The translations under genes were made by a program, and so were the position numbers. Below the pieces are notes generated by a model. It saw nothing but the letters and a program-made list of their open reading frames with translations. It searched no databases and was not told where the DNA came from. Shown here one piece after another: positions 6,096 to 15,063 of a DNA stretch of 21,988 bases. This stretch comes from Prado023 sp032123675 (GTDB lineage Bacteria > Actinomycetota > Actinomycetes > S36-B12 > CAIYMF01): contig JAQBEX010000070.1 in assembly GCA_032123675.1 (NCBI GenBank), forward strand, positions 1 through 21,988, given 5' to 3'. Positions within the stretch are counted from its first letter, which is position 1, and the number at the start of each line of letters is the position of its first letter.

Positions 6096-7292
6096 TCAGA
6101 ACGCCCCGAACGGGTCCGCGACCAGCCCCCAGTGCGGGAACACCGCACGGCGGGTGTCCATGATCGCCCGGTCCAACGGATCCTCGGGATGGTAGCTGCG
6201 CTCGAAGGGCAGCCCCCACGGGTCGTTGCCGTCGGTCATCCGGCCCGGGCCGGGCCGTCCGAGCAGGTCCTGGACGAACACCCGGAACGCCTCCGGTGTG
6301 GCCGTCTGCGGGGCGATCGGCTGGTGCAGTGCCTCGGCGATCAGGTGCGTCCATGCCCTGGGAACAACGTCAACCACCTCGTAGCCACCACCGCCGACCG
6401 CCACCCAGCGTCCACCCGCGAGTCGGTGGGCCAACCTGTGCACGGCGGAGTAGGAGGCGCGCTGCCCATCGACGCTGAGCAGCAGGTGGGCCATGGAGTC
6501 ATCGAAGTGTGAGTCGCACCCGTGCTGGCTGACCAGGAACTCCGCCCCGAACTCCTCCAGGACCGGTGGCACGACAGCGTTGAAGGCTCGCAGCCACTGG
6601 TTGTCCGAGGTCCCGGCGGGCAGTGCCACGTTCACAGCGGTCCCGAGCGCATGCGACCCGCCGATGTCCGTCGGCCAACCCGTGCCCGGGAACAGGGTCC
6701 GACCGCTCTCGTGCAGGCTCATCGTCAGCACTCGCGGGTCGTCGTAGAACATCGCCTCCACACCGTCGCCATGGTGGGCATCCACGTCGATGTAGGCGAC
6801 CCGCTGCACCCCACGGTCGAGCAACCAGCGGATCGCCACCCCCACGTCGTTGTAGACGCAGAAGCCCGCAGCACGGTCAGCCATCGCGTGGTGCATTCCC
6901 CCGAAGAGGTTGACGGCATGCTCGGTCCGACCGGAGTGGACCTCATCCACGGCTCGGATGGTGGCACCGCACAGGTGCGCGGCCGCCTCGTGCATCCGCG
7001 GGAAGACCGGGACGTCGTCAGTGCCCATCCCGAAGCGCGGCGCACCCGGGTCGCCGGTGTGCCCGGCCGTGCGAACAGCGGTCAGGAAGTCGGGCACATG
7101 CACCTTGACCAGGTCGTGCACCCCAGCCGGTGCCACATCGCGGATCACCTGGGCGTCGGGCTGGTCGAGCAACCCGAAGTCCTCAGCCAGCCGCATGGCC
7201 AGTTGCACCCGGATGGGCGCCATGGGATGCCCCAGCCCGAAGTTGTACGCAGACAACGAGGGGTCGGCGATGACGGCCACCCGATCGCTCAC
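6096..7292 (-). CDS. acuC: AcuC-type acetoin utilization / class I histone-deacetylase-like protein
   Basis: This 398-residue arginase/deacetylase-fold hydrolase is expected to remove acetyl groups from protein lysines; AcuC in Bacillus deacetylates acetyl-CoA synthetase. Zinc and catalytic motifs are intact: GGMHHAM (His134, His135), GFCVYNDVGVAI (143-154), YIDVDAHHGDGV (Asp171, His173), QHGCDSHFDD (Asp260 as third ligand) and GGGGY with Tyr304. The GTG at 7292 follows a TACGGT -10 box by seven bases and begins at VSDRVAVIADPSLSAYNFG, the normal start of the family; the open frame upstream to 7676 is rejected. It diverges from trkH across 91 bases. No acs or acuA gene is in the window, so the substrate is inferred only from family. 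Confidence 0.9.
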   Translation of the reverse strand: MSDRVAVIADPSLSAYNFGLGHPMAPIRVQLAMRLAEDFGLLDQPDAQVIRDVAPAGVHDLVKVHVPDFLTAVRTAGHTGDPGAPRFGMGTDDVPVFPRMHEAAAHLCGATIRAVDEVHSGRTEHAVNLFGGMHHAMADRAAGFCVYNDVGVAIRWLLDRGVQRVAYIDVDAHHGDGVEAMFYDDPRVLTMSLHESGRTLFPGTGWPTDIGGSHALGTAVNVALPAGTSDNQWLRAFNAVVPPVLEEFGAEFLVSQHGCDSHFDDSMAHLLLSVDGQRASYSAVHRLAHRLAGGRWVAVGGGGYEVVDVVPRAWTHLIAEALHQPIAPQTATPEAFRVFVQDLLGRPGPGRMTDGNDPWGLPFERSYHPEDPLDRAIMDTRRAVFPHWGLVADPFGAF

Positions 7293-7299
7293 ACACCCC

Positions 7300-7305
7300 A
7301 CCGTA
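7300..7305 (-). promoter_or_regulatory. -10 box (TACGGT) of acuC
   Basis: TACGGT on the minus strand ends seven bases before the GTG at 7292, consistent with a leaderless mRNA. It lies in the 91-base divergent region shared with trkH. Confidence 0.45.
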
Positions 7306-7370
7306 GCCGCAGTTCGGGCCGGGACGGCGCAGGGAGGGGGTGGCAACGGGCATGGCGCCTCAGGAGTCAA

Positions 7371-7376
7371 TAGCCT
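7371..7376 (+). promoter_or_regulatory. -10 box (TAGCCT) of trkH-trkA
   Basis: TAGCCT ends seven bases before the ATG at 7384, the same layout as several other genes here. No convincing -35 element is seen. Confidence 0.5.
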
Positions 7377-7383
7377 CAGCGGC

Positions 7384-9006
7384 ATGGTCCCGCGTCGCGC
7401 CCGCAACGAGCCGCGACGCCGGATGCTTCGAGCACGGCGCCTGCACGAGGACAGTCCGAGCGCCGACATGTTGCGGTCGTTCGCCGCCGGCGATGCGGGC
7501 TCCTCGGAGGTCGTTGCCCGCTCGCAGGCCCAGCAGGCCGCAATCGCCCGCCGATCCCCGACCCGCACCATCGTCACGTCATTCGCGATGCTCTGTGGTG
7601 CGGGGGCGCTGCTGCTGATGCTGCCGGTGATGCGCGCCGGCGACGGGGCCGCAAGCCTCGGCGACGCGCTGTTCACCGCCGTCAGCGCAACGTGCGTGAC
7701 GGGCCTGAGCGTGGTGGATACCGCCAGCTACTGGAGCCCGGCCGGCCAGGTCACGATCCTGCTGCTCATCCAGATCGGTGGCTTCGGCATCCAGGCGCTG
7801 GGGACCCTGTGGATCCTGCTGCTGAACCGCAAGCTCGGAGCGGCCTCACGACTTGCCGCCCAGGCGGAGACCGGAGCATTGACCCAGGGCGACGTCCGGC
7901 AGGTCCTCAAGGCGCTTGCGGCGATCACCCTGACCGTCGAGGCAGTGGTGGCCCTCCTGCTCAGTGCGCGGTTCTGGCTGTCCTACGACCTGACCTGGGC
8001 CGAGGCGGGGTGGCGGGGCGTCTTCCACAGCATCAGCGCGTTCAACAACGCCGGGTTCGCGCTGGCCTCGGACTCCCTGGTCTCCTATGGCCAGGATCCG
8101 CTGATCCTCGTTCCGATCGCCCTGGCCATCGTCATCGGCGGCCTGGGCTTCCTCGTCGTCTTCGAGCTCTTCCGGCGGGGCACGGGTGCCCGCGGGCTGC
8201 TGCCGCACCGCTCCGCGCCGCCGATGAGCCGCGACGATGTGATCGCCCGTGGACGCGAGCTGTCCCGCCGTTCGCGCTACCGGCTCGGCGACTTCCATCC
8301 GGAGAAGCTCGGATTCCGCAACCCGATCCCCCTGTCGCTGCACACGCGGCTGATGCTGATCGGCACCGCCATCATCATGATCGTCGGGACCCTCGGGTTC
8401 GCCCTCTTCGAGTGGCGCAACCCGGGAACCCTCGGGGCCATGTCGTGGTGGGAGAAGGTGATGCAGTCGATCTTCTCCGGCGGCATCACGCCACGCACGG
8501 CCGGCTTCAACACCGTCGACTACGGCGTGGTTGTCCCCGAGACCCGGCTGCTGACCGACGTGCTGATGTTCATCGGGGCGGGCAGCGGCAGCACCGCCGG
8601 CGGGATCAAGGTGACCACCATCATGATCCTGATCGTGGCGGCTCGTGCCGAGGTCCGCGGCCACCACGACGTCAACGTGCTCGACCGCCGGATCCCGAAC
8701 TCGACAGTGCGGGTGGCCATCTCCGTGGCCATGATCAGCCTCGGGGCCGTGCTCGTCGGGACCATGGCCCTGCAGGCCATGACCGAGCTGGCCCTGGACC
8801 GGACGCTGTTCGAGGCCACCTCGGCCCTGGCCACGGTGGGGCTGAGCGCCAACGTCACCCCCGGCCTGCCCGAGCCGGCGCAGCTGCTGCTGGTCGGGCT
8901 CATGTTCCTGGGCAGGGTGGGTCCCATCACCCTGGCCTCATCGTTGTCCCTGCGGTCCACGGTGCGTGAGTACCGGCTGCCCGAGGGCCGGCCGATGATC
9001 GGCTGA
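7384..9006 (+). CDS. trkH: TrkH/KtrB-type potassium uptake channel subunit
   Basis: This 540-residue integral membrane protein is the pore of a Trk/Ktr K+ uptake system. Four M-P-M repeats are recognisable by their filter loops: TCVTGLS (103-109), FNNAGF (220-225), TPRTAGFNT (369-377) and LATVGLS (482-488). The GSGSTAGGIK segment after repeat 3 (about 401-409) is the intramembrane gating loop. A basic cytoplasmic N-terminus of about 60 residues precedes the first helix. The cytoplasmic stretch from about 263 to 318, between repeats 2 and 3, is longer than I recall for KtrB. The ATG at 7384 is chosen for its -10 box; the frame extends upstream with no membrane character. The RCK subunit gene follows 21 bases later. 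Confidence 0.93.
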   Translation: MVPRRARNEPRRRMLRARRLHEDSPSADMLRSFAAGDAGSSEVVARSQAQQAAIARRSPTRTIVTSFAMLCGAGALLLMLPVMRAGDGAASLGDALFTAVSATCVTGLSVVDTASYWSPAGQVTILLLIQIGGFGIQALGTLWILLLNRKLGAASRLAAQAETGALTQGDVRQVLKALAAITLTVEAVVALLLSARFWLSYDLTWAEAGWRGVFHSISAFNNAGFALASDSLVSYGQDPLILVPIALAIVIGGLGFLVVFELFRRGTGARGLLPHRSAPPMSRDDVIARGRELSRRSRYRLGDFHPEKLGFRNPIPLSLHTRLMLIGTAIIMIVGTLGFALFEWRNPGTLGAMSWWEKVMQSIFSGGITPRTAGFNTVDYGVVVPETRLLTDVLMFIGAGSGSTAGGIKVTTIMILIVAARAEVRGHHDVNVLDRRIPNSTVRVAISVAMISLGAVLVGTMALQAMTELALDRTLFEATSALATVGLSANVTPGLPEPAQLLLVGLMFLGRVGPITLASSLSLRSTVREYRLPEGRPMIG

Positions 9007-9027
9007 TGTCCATGAGAGGAGAGGCAG

Positions 9028-9690
9028 ATGCCTGCTCGCGAAGTTGAGCCGGTCGTGGTCCTGGGCCTGGGCCGGTTCGGCCAGTCCCTGGCGGTTGCCC
9101 TGACCCGGGAGGGCTGCGAGGTCCTGGCCATCGATCGCGATCCCGAGCTGGTCCGCCAGGTGAGCAAGAAGGTGACCATGGCGGTCGAGGCTGACGTCAC
9201 GAGCAAGGAGGCCCTCGAGCAGCTCGGCGTCGGGGAGTACACACGTGCTGTGGTGGCCATCGGGGATGCGGTGGAGTCCTCCTTGGTCTGCGCGCTCGTG
9301 CTCAAGGAGAACTTCAAGATCCCGGTCATCTGGGCCAAGGCGATCAACGCCCAGCAGGCCAAGATCCTGCGCAAGATCGGCGTCACGGAGGTCGTGTACC
9401 CCGAGCTCGAGGTGGGTCGACGAGTCGCCCATTCCCTGCTGGGGCACCGGACCGAGTACATCCCCACGGTGGATGGACTCGCCTACGCCGCTCTGCCGGT
9501 CAGCGCGGCGCAGGAGGGCCACCCGCTCGCCGAGGCCCGGGAGCTCAACGAGAAGGGGATCCTCGTCCTGGCCGTCAGCCGCGGGGGGCTGGGGATGCCG
9601 GAGCTGCCCAGCCCGGACCTGATCCTGCACAAGGATGACGTGCTCGTGGTCTGCGGGCCGGAGGACGAGGTGTCGCCCCTCCTGCTGTGA
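9028..9690 (+). CDS. trkA: TrkA/KtrA RCK-domain regulatory subunit of potassium uptake
   Basis: This 220-residue cytoplasmic protein is a single RCK unit: an N-terminal Rossmann domain with GLGRFG (13-18) and Asp36 ending beta 2, which bind NAD(H) or ATP/ADP, then a TrkA-C (RCK_C) domain from about residue 138. One such unit is typical of KtrA-like subunits, which form octameric rings gating the channel; E. coli TrkA has two. The ATG at 9028 has a strong purine-rich ribosome site (GAGAGGAGAGG) just upstream, in the 21-base gap after trkH, so the two are cotranscribed. RCK_C domains of some Gram-positive KtrA proteins bind c-di-AMP; whether this one does is not visible. It converges on proC with 22 bases between stops. 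Confidence 0.92.
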   Translation: MPAREVEPVVVLGLGRFGQSLAVALTREGCEVLAIDRDPELVRQVSKKVTMAVEADVTSKEALEQLGVGEYTRAVVAIGDAVESSLVCALVLKENFKIPVIWAKAINAQQAKILRKIGVTEVVYPELEVGRRVAHSLLGHRTEYIPTVDGLAYAALPVSAAQEGHPLAEARELNEKGILVLAVSRGGLGMPELPSPDLILHKDDVLVVCGPEDEVSPLLL

Positions 9691-9712
9691 TCGGACTGCT
9701 GCGACCGCGCTC

Positions 9713-10531
9713 TCAGGAGCGGCCCAACTCGGCCGAGCGGTCCCGGGCCGCGCGGATGGCGTCCGCGACGGTGGCCCTGACCGAAGCATCATCGAGCACC
9801 TGCACCGCTGCGGCGGTCGTTCCCCCCGGGGACGTGACGTTCGCACGGAGGACCGCGGGGCTCGCGTCGGCGTCGCGGAGCATCGTGGCGGCGCCGAGCA
9901 GGGTCTGGACCGTCAGGTCCCGGGCCAGCTCGGGCGGCAGCCCGACTTGCGCGCCGGCATCGATCATGGCCTCGGCGAGGTAGAACACGTAGGCCGGACC
10001 GGAACCGCTCACAGCCGTGACTGCATCCTGCTGCGATTCGGGGACCATGCGGACCTCGCCGACCGCCGCCAGGATCCGCTCAGCCAGCTCCAGGGACTCC
10101 GGGGGGCACCCCGGGCCGGGCGACATCACCGACATGCCCACACCCACGAGTGCCGGCGTGTTGGGCATCACCCGCACCACAGGCGTCCCGGGCGGGAGAT
10201 GCGCGGCCAGCGTGGCGGTGGAGATCCCGGCGGCCAGGGAGACCACTGTGGCACCGGGAGGCAGGGACGCGGCAACCGCGTCGAGGGCACCGGCGACATG
10301 ATGCGGCTTGACGGCGACGACGACGACCGCCGCACCGGAAACGGCCTCGACCGCGGGGCGGAACTCAATACCGCGGCGTTCATGGACCGCGCGGGCGGTC
10401 GGCTCATGCGCCTCGGCCCCCATGATCAGGGCGGGATCCCAGCCCGCCTGGATCATCCCCGCCAGGACAGCCTCGCCCATCCGGCCGGTCCCGAGCATGG
10501 CGATCCGGGGGTGCGAGGACACCCGGGTCAC
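9713..10531 (-). CDS. proC: Pyrroline-5-carboxylate reductase
   Basis: This 272-residue enzyme catalyses the last step of proline synthesis, reducing pyrroline-5-carboxylate with NAD(P)H in the cytosol. The dinucleotide fold has MLGTGRMG (12-19) and AVKPHHV (73-79). VMPNTPALVGVG (121-132) and the C-terminal P5CR signature LRANVTSPGGTTAAAV (228-243) are intact. Length matches the usual 260-275. The GTG at 10531 overlaps the stop of the upstream proline-dehydrogenase-like gene as GTGA (10528-10531), so it is translationally coupled to that gene; a second GTG at 10522 is less attractive. No proA or proB is nearby. Confidence 0.95.
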   Translation of the reverse strand: MTRVSSHPRIAMLGTGRMGEAVLAGMIQAGWDPALIMGAEAHEPTARAVHERRGIEFRPAVEAVSGAAVVVVAVKPHHVAGALDAVAASLPPGATVVSLAAGISTATLAAHLPPGTPVVRVMPNTPALVGVGMSVMSPGPGCPPESLELAERILAAVGEVRMVPESQQDAVTAVSGSGPAYVFYLAEAMIDAGAQVGLPPELARDLTVQTLLGAATMLRDADASPAVLRANVTSPGGTTAAAVQVLDDASVRATVADAIRAARDRSAELGRS

Positions 10532-11445
10532 CGGCCGAGTGCGGCACGGGCCGCCTGGAACACGGAGTTCGGCCGCAGCGCGATCCGGGTGGATACGTAG
10601 GAGGCCCAATTCGGCCCGAATGGCACGAGGATCCCGACCCGAGCGCCGGTGGAGACCAGCTCCTCGGCGGCTTCTGGACGAACTCCGAGCCGGAACTGGA
10701 ACGAGAAGCCCGCGGGGTCACGATCCGAGCGCACAGCAAGTGCTGAGGCGATCTCGATCAACTGCGGGTCATGGGTGGCCACGATGATCCGGCTGTCCAT
10801 CGCCATCAGCAGTCGGGTGCAGCGCACGTAGGCCTTGTCGATCTCGTGGGCATCGGTGAAGGCAAGCCCCTCGGGCTCGGCCGTCTCCGCCCGGACCAAG
10901 CGCACCCGGGAACCTCGTCGGGCCAGATCACCGCAGTCCGCCTCCGAGCGCACCAGGTTCGCCGACACGGTCATGCCGAGATCCGGATGCTCGGCGGCAA
11001 CAGCGGAATGGACCGCCAGAGCGGCGTCGAGGTGCTCGTGCGCCAAGCCGGCGACGGTCACGGTCATGCCCACCTGCTCAGCGGCTGCGCACAGGGCCGC
11101 CAGGTCAGCGACGATCTGGGCCTGATCCACCCCCCGGGACAGGCCCAGCGCAGCCAGGTCGACCATCAGGTCCGAGCCCTCGGCCACATGGGCCGAGTCC
11201 AGGGCATCGATCGTGGCCATGTGGACCAACCGCGCTGACGCTGTGGAGTCGGTGGCGGGCAGGTAGGCGATCGAGGCCGACATGCCCGCCAGGATCACGT
11301 CCTCCACGACGGGCACAGCCGCCCCCACCGTCTCCCCCGGCACGAACGGGCTGATCGCCCCCTGGGCGGCCGGGAGACCATCGAGCGCCGCGACGATCGA
11401 GTCCCGGGTCGGTACGAGCTTGATGACGCCACTCACATCCACCAT
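10528..11445 (-). CDS. Proline dehydrogenase-like TIM-barrel protein, probably catalytically degenerate
   Basis: This 305-residue protein aligns by eye with actinobacterial proline dehydrogenases: VPGETVGAAVPVVED (35-49), a 'DLAALGL' strand (96-102), SRVRLVR (179-185), HEIDKAYVRCTRLLM (200-214) and ATHDPQLIEIA (223-233). However, functional positions differ from what I recall of active enzymes. The SVKLS lysine becomes Asp96. The LDAED acidic motif becomes VAGLA (131-135). LVKGAY becomes LVRAET. The C-terminal Arg-Arg pair becomes Thr286-Arg287. It may be a pseudoenzyme or have another activity. The ATG at 11445 follows a GGAGG 11 bases upstream and a TAGCCT -10 box. It is coupled to proC by a GTGA overlap. 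The very long in-frame extension to 12603 is antisense shadow of the App1 gene. Confidence 0.8.
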   Translation of the reverse strand: MVDVSGVIKLVPTRDSIVAALDGLPAAQGAISPFVPGETVGAAVPVVEDVILAGMSASIAYLPATDSTASARLVHMATIDALDSAHVAEGSDLMVDLAALGLSRGVDQAQIVADLAALCAAAEQVGMTVTVAGLAHEHLDAALAVHSAVAAEHPDLGMTVSANLVRSEADCGDLARRGSRVRLVRAETAEPEGLAFTDAHEIDKAYVRCTRLLMAMDSRIIVATHDPQLIEIASALAVRSDRDPAGFSFQFRLGVRPEAAEELVSTGARVGILVPFGPNWASYVSTRIALRPNSVFQAARAALGR

Positions 11446-11468
11446 GGCTGAACACACCTCCGCCGCGA

Positions 11469-11474
11469 AGGCTA
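11469..11474 (-). promoter_or_regulatory. -10 box (TAGCCT) of the PRODH-like/proC operon
   Basis: TAGCCT on the minus strand puts transcription start near 11462. The leader of about 17 bases carries GGAGG almost at its 5' end. It faces away from the App1 promoter in the same 147-base gap. Confidence 0.45.
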
Positions 11475-11558
11475 CGCGGGGGCAGGTGCGCTCGTCGCAC
11501 CGGAGCACGCTCGGGAGCAGCAGGCACTGCGTGCTCGCCAGCAGCGCGCTCCGGCCGG

Positions 11559-11564
11559 TAGCCT
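11559..11564 (+). promoter_or_regulatory. -10 box (TAGCCT) of the App1-type gene
   Basis: TAGCCT predicts a start site near 11571, two bases past the first possible GTG (11569). This favours the downstream GTG at 11593, which has an AGGAGAGG ribosome site at 11577-11584. Confidence 0.45.
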
Positions 11565-11592
11565 TGCCGTGACCACAGGAGAGGCAGGGCAT

Positions 11593-12774
11593 GTGAACAT
11601 CCCCGAGCTGTCCGGACTTCCGGGCGCGTCCACATTCGCTGCAGCGTTCCGCGGAGCTGAGGCGAAAGTGGCCGGTGCGATCGAGGACGTTGATTGGGTC
11701 GCCGTCGCTCAGAACGTCGACAAGTCGCTGAACACGGGGCGGATCCAGTACAAGACCCGCCGCCAGGCCCTGCGCCCAACCGTCGTCGTGCCCTACCGGG
11801 GATGGTACGCAGACGGCGTGGCGCACCTGACGGCTCGCACGATCGAGAAGCCGCTGTTCACGGTCGGCGACATGCCGATGGGCATGGGCCGCACGCTGCG
11901 CGCCAACCTGCGCCGGTTCACGGTGCTGACCATCGCCGACGTGACGGTCAGCGCCTCCATCGGCGAGGTGTCCGGGGAGTTCACCAGCGATGCCGACGGC
12001 TACCTGCACATCGAGCTCGCCGTCGGGCCGCTGTCGCCCGGCTGGCACGTCATGGACCTGGACCCCGTTTCGGGATCCGTGACGCACACCACCGGGCGGG
12101 TGCTCGTCCCGGACCCCCGTGGGGGCCTGGCTGTCGTCTCCGACATCGATGACACCATCATGAAGACCGGGTTGACCCAGAGGTGGATGGCAGCCGGCCG
12201 GACGCTGCTGCGCGACGTCGCCGATCGCAAGCCGGTGCCAGGCATGTCCACTCTCTACGCCGGGTTGGCCCGCGCGAACGGACCCGGGCACGGGGTGCCG
12301 TTCTTCTACGTGTCGACAGGATCGTGGAACCTCTACGACTACCTGGTCGCCTTCACCACCATGCATGGATTCCCCCGAGGTCCACTGTTCCTCACGGACT
12401 GGGGGCCCACCTCGGACCGGATCATGCGAGACGGCCGCGAGCACAAGCGCAGCACCATCCGAGCACTCCTGGACGGTATGCCCGAGTACTCGTTCATCCT
12501 GATCGGCGACGTCGGACAGGGAGACCCGGAGACCTACGAGATCATGGCCCGGGAGTACCCGGGCCGGATCCGGGCCATGATCCTCGTGTACGTCGGATCC
12601 CACCTGCCCGAGCGCACCGCGGAGGTCTCCGAGCGGGCAGCGGCCCTGCGCGAGGAGGGCCTGCCCATGTACTACGTGGACAACGCCGTCGAGGCGGTGA
12701 CCGTGGCCTGGCAGCTCGGACTCGTCGACCAGGCCGCCACCGCGGAGGTCGCCCGAGAGTTCGAGGGCCGCTGA
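11593..12774 (+). CDS. App1-type phosphatase (DUF2183, phosphatidate phosphatase-like HAD)
   Basis: This protein of about 393 residues carries the App1/DUF2183 catalytic domain, a HAD-like fold named after the yeast actin-patch phosphatidate phosphatase. The nucleophile motif is VVSDIDDTIMKTG (DIDDT at 184-188). It is followed by YVSTGSWN (239-246) with the motif II threonine, Lys285 in EHKRSTI, and LIGDVGQGDPE (Asp306, Asp311). The N-terminal 170 residues form a beta-rich module seen in bacterial homologues. The expected reaction is dephosphorylation of phosphatidate or a similar phosphoester, but the bacterial substrate is uncertain. The GTG at 11593 is preferred over that at 11569 because it has AGGAGAGG eight bases upstream and lies after the predicted transcription start. 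No membrane segment is seen. It converges with the TetR gene. Confidence 0.88.
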   Translation: MNIPELSGLPGASTFAAAFRGAEAKVAGAIEDVDWVAVAQNVDKSLNTGRIQYKTRRQALRPTVVVPYRGWYADGVAHLTARTIEKPLFTVGDMPMGMGRTLRANLRRFTVLTIADVTVSASIGEVSGEFTSDADGYLHIELAVGPLSPGWHVMDLDPVSGSVTHTTGRVLVPDPRGGLAVVSDIDDTIMKTGLTQRWMAAGRTLLRDVADRKPVPGMSTLYAGLARANGPGHGVPFFYVSTGSWNLYDYLVAFTTMHGFPRGPLFLTDWGPTSDRIMRDGREHKRSTIRALLDGMPEYSFILIGDVGQGDPETYEIMAREYPGRIRAMILVYVGSHLPERTAEVSERAAALREEGLPMYYVDNAVEAVTVAWQLGLVDQAATAEVAREFEGR

Positions 12775-12791
12775 GGGACCCGGCGCCTTCC

Positions 12792-13907
<1,116 letters not shown>

Positions 13908-13914
13908 AGGCCCC

Positions 13915-13920
13915 AGACTA
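13915..13920 (-). promoter_or_regulatory. -10 box (TAGTCT) of the TetR gene, overlapping the isomerase stop codon
   Basis: TAGTCT on the minus strand ends seven bases before the GTG at 13907. Its first three bases are the TAG stop (13918-13920) of the upstream isomerase, so this promoter would be internal to the isomerase transcript. Confidence 0.45.
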
Positions 13921-15057
13921 GGGCCGGACCCCATCCACGGGCACGGCGAGTGGCGCGGCCAGGTGCAGGCGTGCGAATGCCAGCGCCTCAGCCAGATCGG
14001 CCTCGCGCTCGGCCCGGTTGGCCGCCCTGCGGGTGCTGACCTCGAGGACGACGGTCCCGGCGAATCCCTGCTGGGCGAGACCCTCGAGCAGACCGGCACA
14101 CTCCTGGTCGCCCCGCCCGGGGACCAGGTGCTCGTCGCGGGCAAGCCCCGTGCCGTCGGCGAGGTGGATGTGGGCGAGCCGGTCGCCGAGGTCCCCGGCC
14201 ATCGTGAGCGCGGAGGTCCCTGACACGGACGTGTGCGACAGGTCCAGCGTCACGTTCGGGTAGTCCTGATTGCGTGGATCCCAGTCCGGTTGGTAGGCCG
14301 CCCATTCGCGGTTGCGCGCCCGCCACGGATACATGTTCTCCACAGCGAAGACGACATCGGTCTCGTCGTACATCCTGGCCAGGCCGATTTCGAACTCCCG
14401 GGCGTAGTCACGCTGCCACCGGAACGGCGGGTGCACCACGACCGTCGATGCGCCCAGCCGCTCGGCGGCCTGCTGGGAGCGCTGCAGCTTGGCCCACGGG
14501 TCGGTGCTCCACACCCGTTGGGTCACCAGCAGGCAGGGCGAGTGCACGGCCAGGATCGGCACGCCGTAGTAGTCCGACAGTGCGTGAACAGCCTCGGGGT
14601 CCTGGCTGACGGCATCGGTGAAGACCATCAGCTCGATCCCGTCGTACCCCAGCCGACGGGCGATCTCGAACGCCGCCGCCGTGGACTCCGGATAGACCGA
14701 CGCCGTGGACAGGGCGACCTTGGCCGCTGGTACCCGGACGACGGGACGTTCGCGTGCGGGTTCGGGTTCGGGTTCGGGTTCGGTGATCGTCAGCGATGCC
14801 CGGGCCGGGGGCTTGCGACGAGCCGGCTTCTTCTTGGGCACAGTCGACTTTGAGCTCGTGCGGCCCTGGGTCGGACGCGGTCGGGGCGCTCCGGCGGGTT
14901 CAACGACCGTCGCATCGTCAGCCGGTTCTGGCTCAGGCTTCACCTTCGCGGCCGATCGACCTCGGCGGCGAGCGGGGGCCGGCCCCGGGACCGACTCCGG
15001 CAGTCCGGGCGCCTCCGGGGTCTTCCCCTCGGGGTCCTTCCCCTGACGTGCTGGCAC
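13918..15057 (-). CDS. Sugar-phosphate isomerase/epimerase-like TIM-barrel protein with basic N-terminal arm
   Basis: Residues from about 113 to the end (379) form an AP-endonuclease-2/xylose-isomerase-like TIM barrel, related by recall to M. tuberculosis Rv0498. Likely metal ligands are in order: Glu142 (IELMVF), His172 (VHSPC), His209 (VVVHPPF), Glu240 (AVENMYPW), Asp272 and His275 (LDLSH), His297 (HIHLAD) and Glu339 (VVLEVS). The reaction is probably an isomerisation or epimerisation of a sugar or related acid; the substrate is unknown. The first 112 residues are a disordered Lys/Arg/Pro/Glu-rich arm with KKKPARRKPPAR and EPEPEPEP. The GTG at 15057 is supported by a TAGGCT -10 box six bases upstream. 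The TetR gene follows on the same strand after 10 bases. Confidence 0.85.
   Translation of the reverse strand: MPARQGKDPEGKTPEAPGLPESVPGPAPARRRGRSAAKVKPEPEPADDATVVEPAGAPRPRPTQGRTSSKSTVPKKKPARRKPPARASLTITEPEPEPEPARERPVVRVPAAKVALSTASVYPESTAAAFEIARRLGYDGIELMVFTDAVSQDPEAVHALSDYYGVPILAVHSPCLLVTQRVWSTDPWAKLQRSQQAAERLGASTVVVHPPFRWQRDYAREFEIGLARMYDETDVVFAVENMYPWRARNREWAAYQPDWDPRNQDYPNVTLDLSHTSVSGTSALTMAGDLGDRLAHIHLADGTGLARDEHLVPGRGDQECAGLLEGLAQQGFAGTVVLEVSTRRAANRAEREADLAEALAFARLHLAAPLAVPVDGVRP
14758..14781 (-). repeat. Four tandem GGGTTC hexamers coding an Glu-Pro run
   Basis: GGGTTC is repeated four times on the plus strand within the isomerase gene. On the coding strand it gives the (Glu-Pro)4 run at about residues 93-100 of the basic arm. 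The unit is a multiple of three, so slippage keeps the frame. Confidence 0.9.
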
Positions 15058-15063
15058 CCTCCC

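Noticed and set aside
7293..7676. Upstream extension of the acuC frame by 128 codons
   Set aside because: It overlaps the trkH coding start on the other strand, lacks deacetylase similarity, and is cut off by the acuC promoter box.
11569..11592. GTG at 11569 as the start of the App1-type gene
   Set aside because: The TAGCCT box predicts transcription beginning after this GTG, and the GTG at 11593 has a strong ribosome site. It would only be right if the promoter call is wrong.
11446..12603. Upstream extension of the proline dehydrogenase-like frame
   Set aside because: These codons are antisense to the App1 catalytic domain and show no PRODH similarity; a -10 box and GGAGG precede the ATG at 11445.
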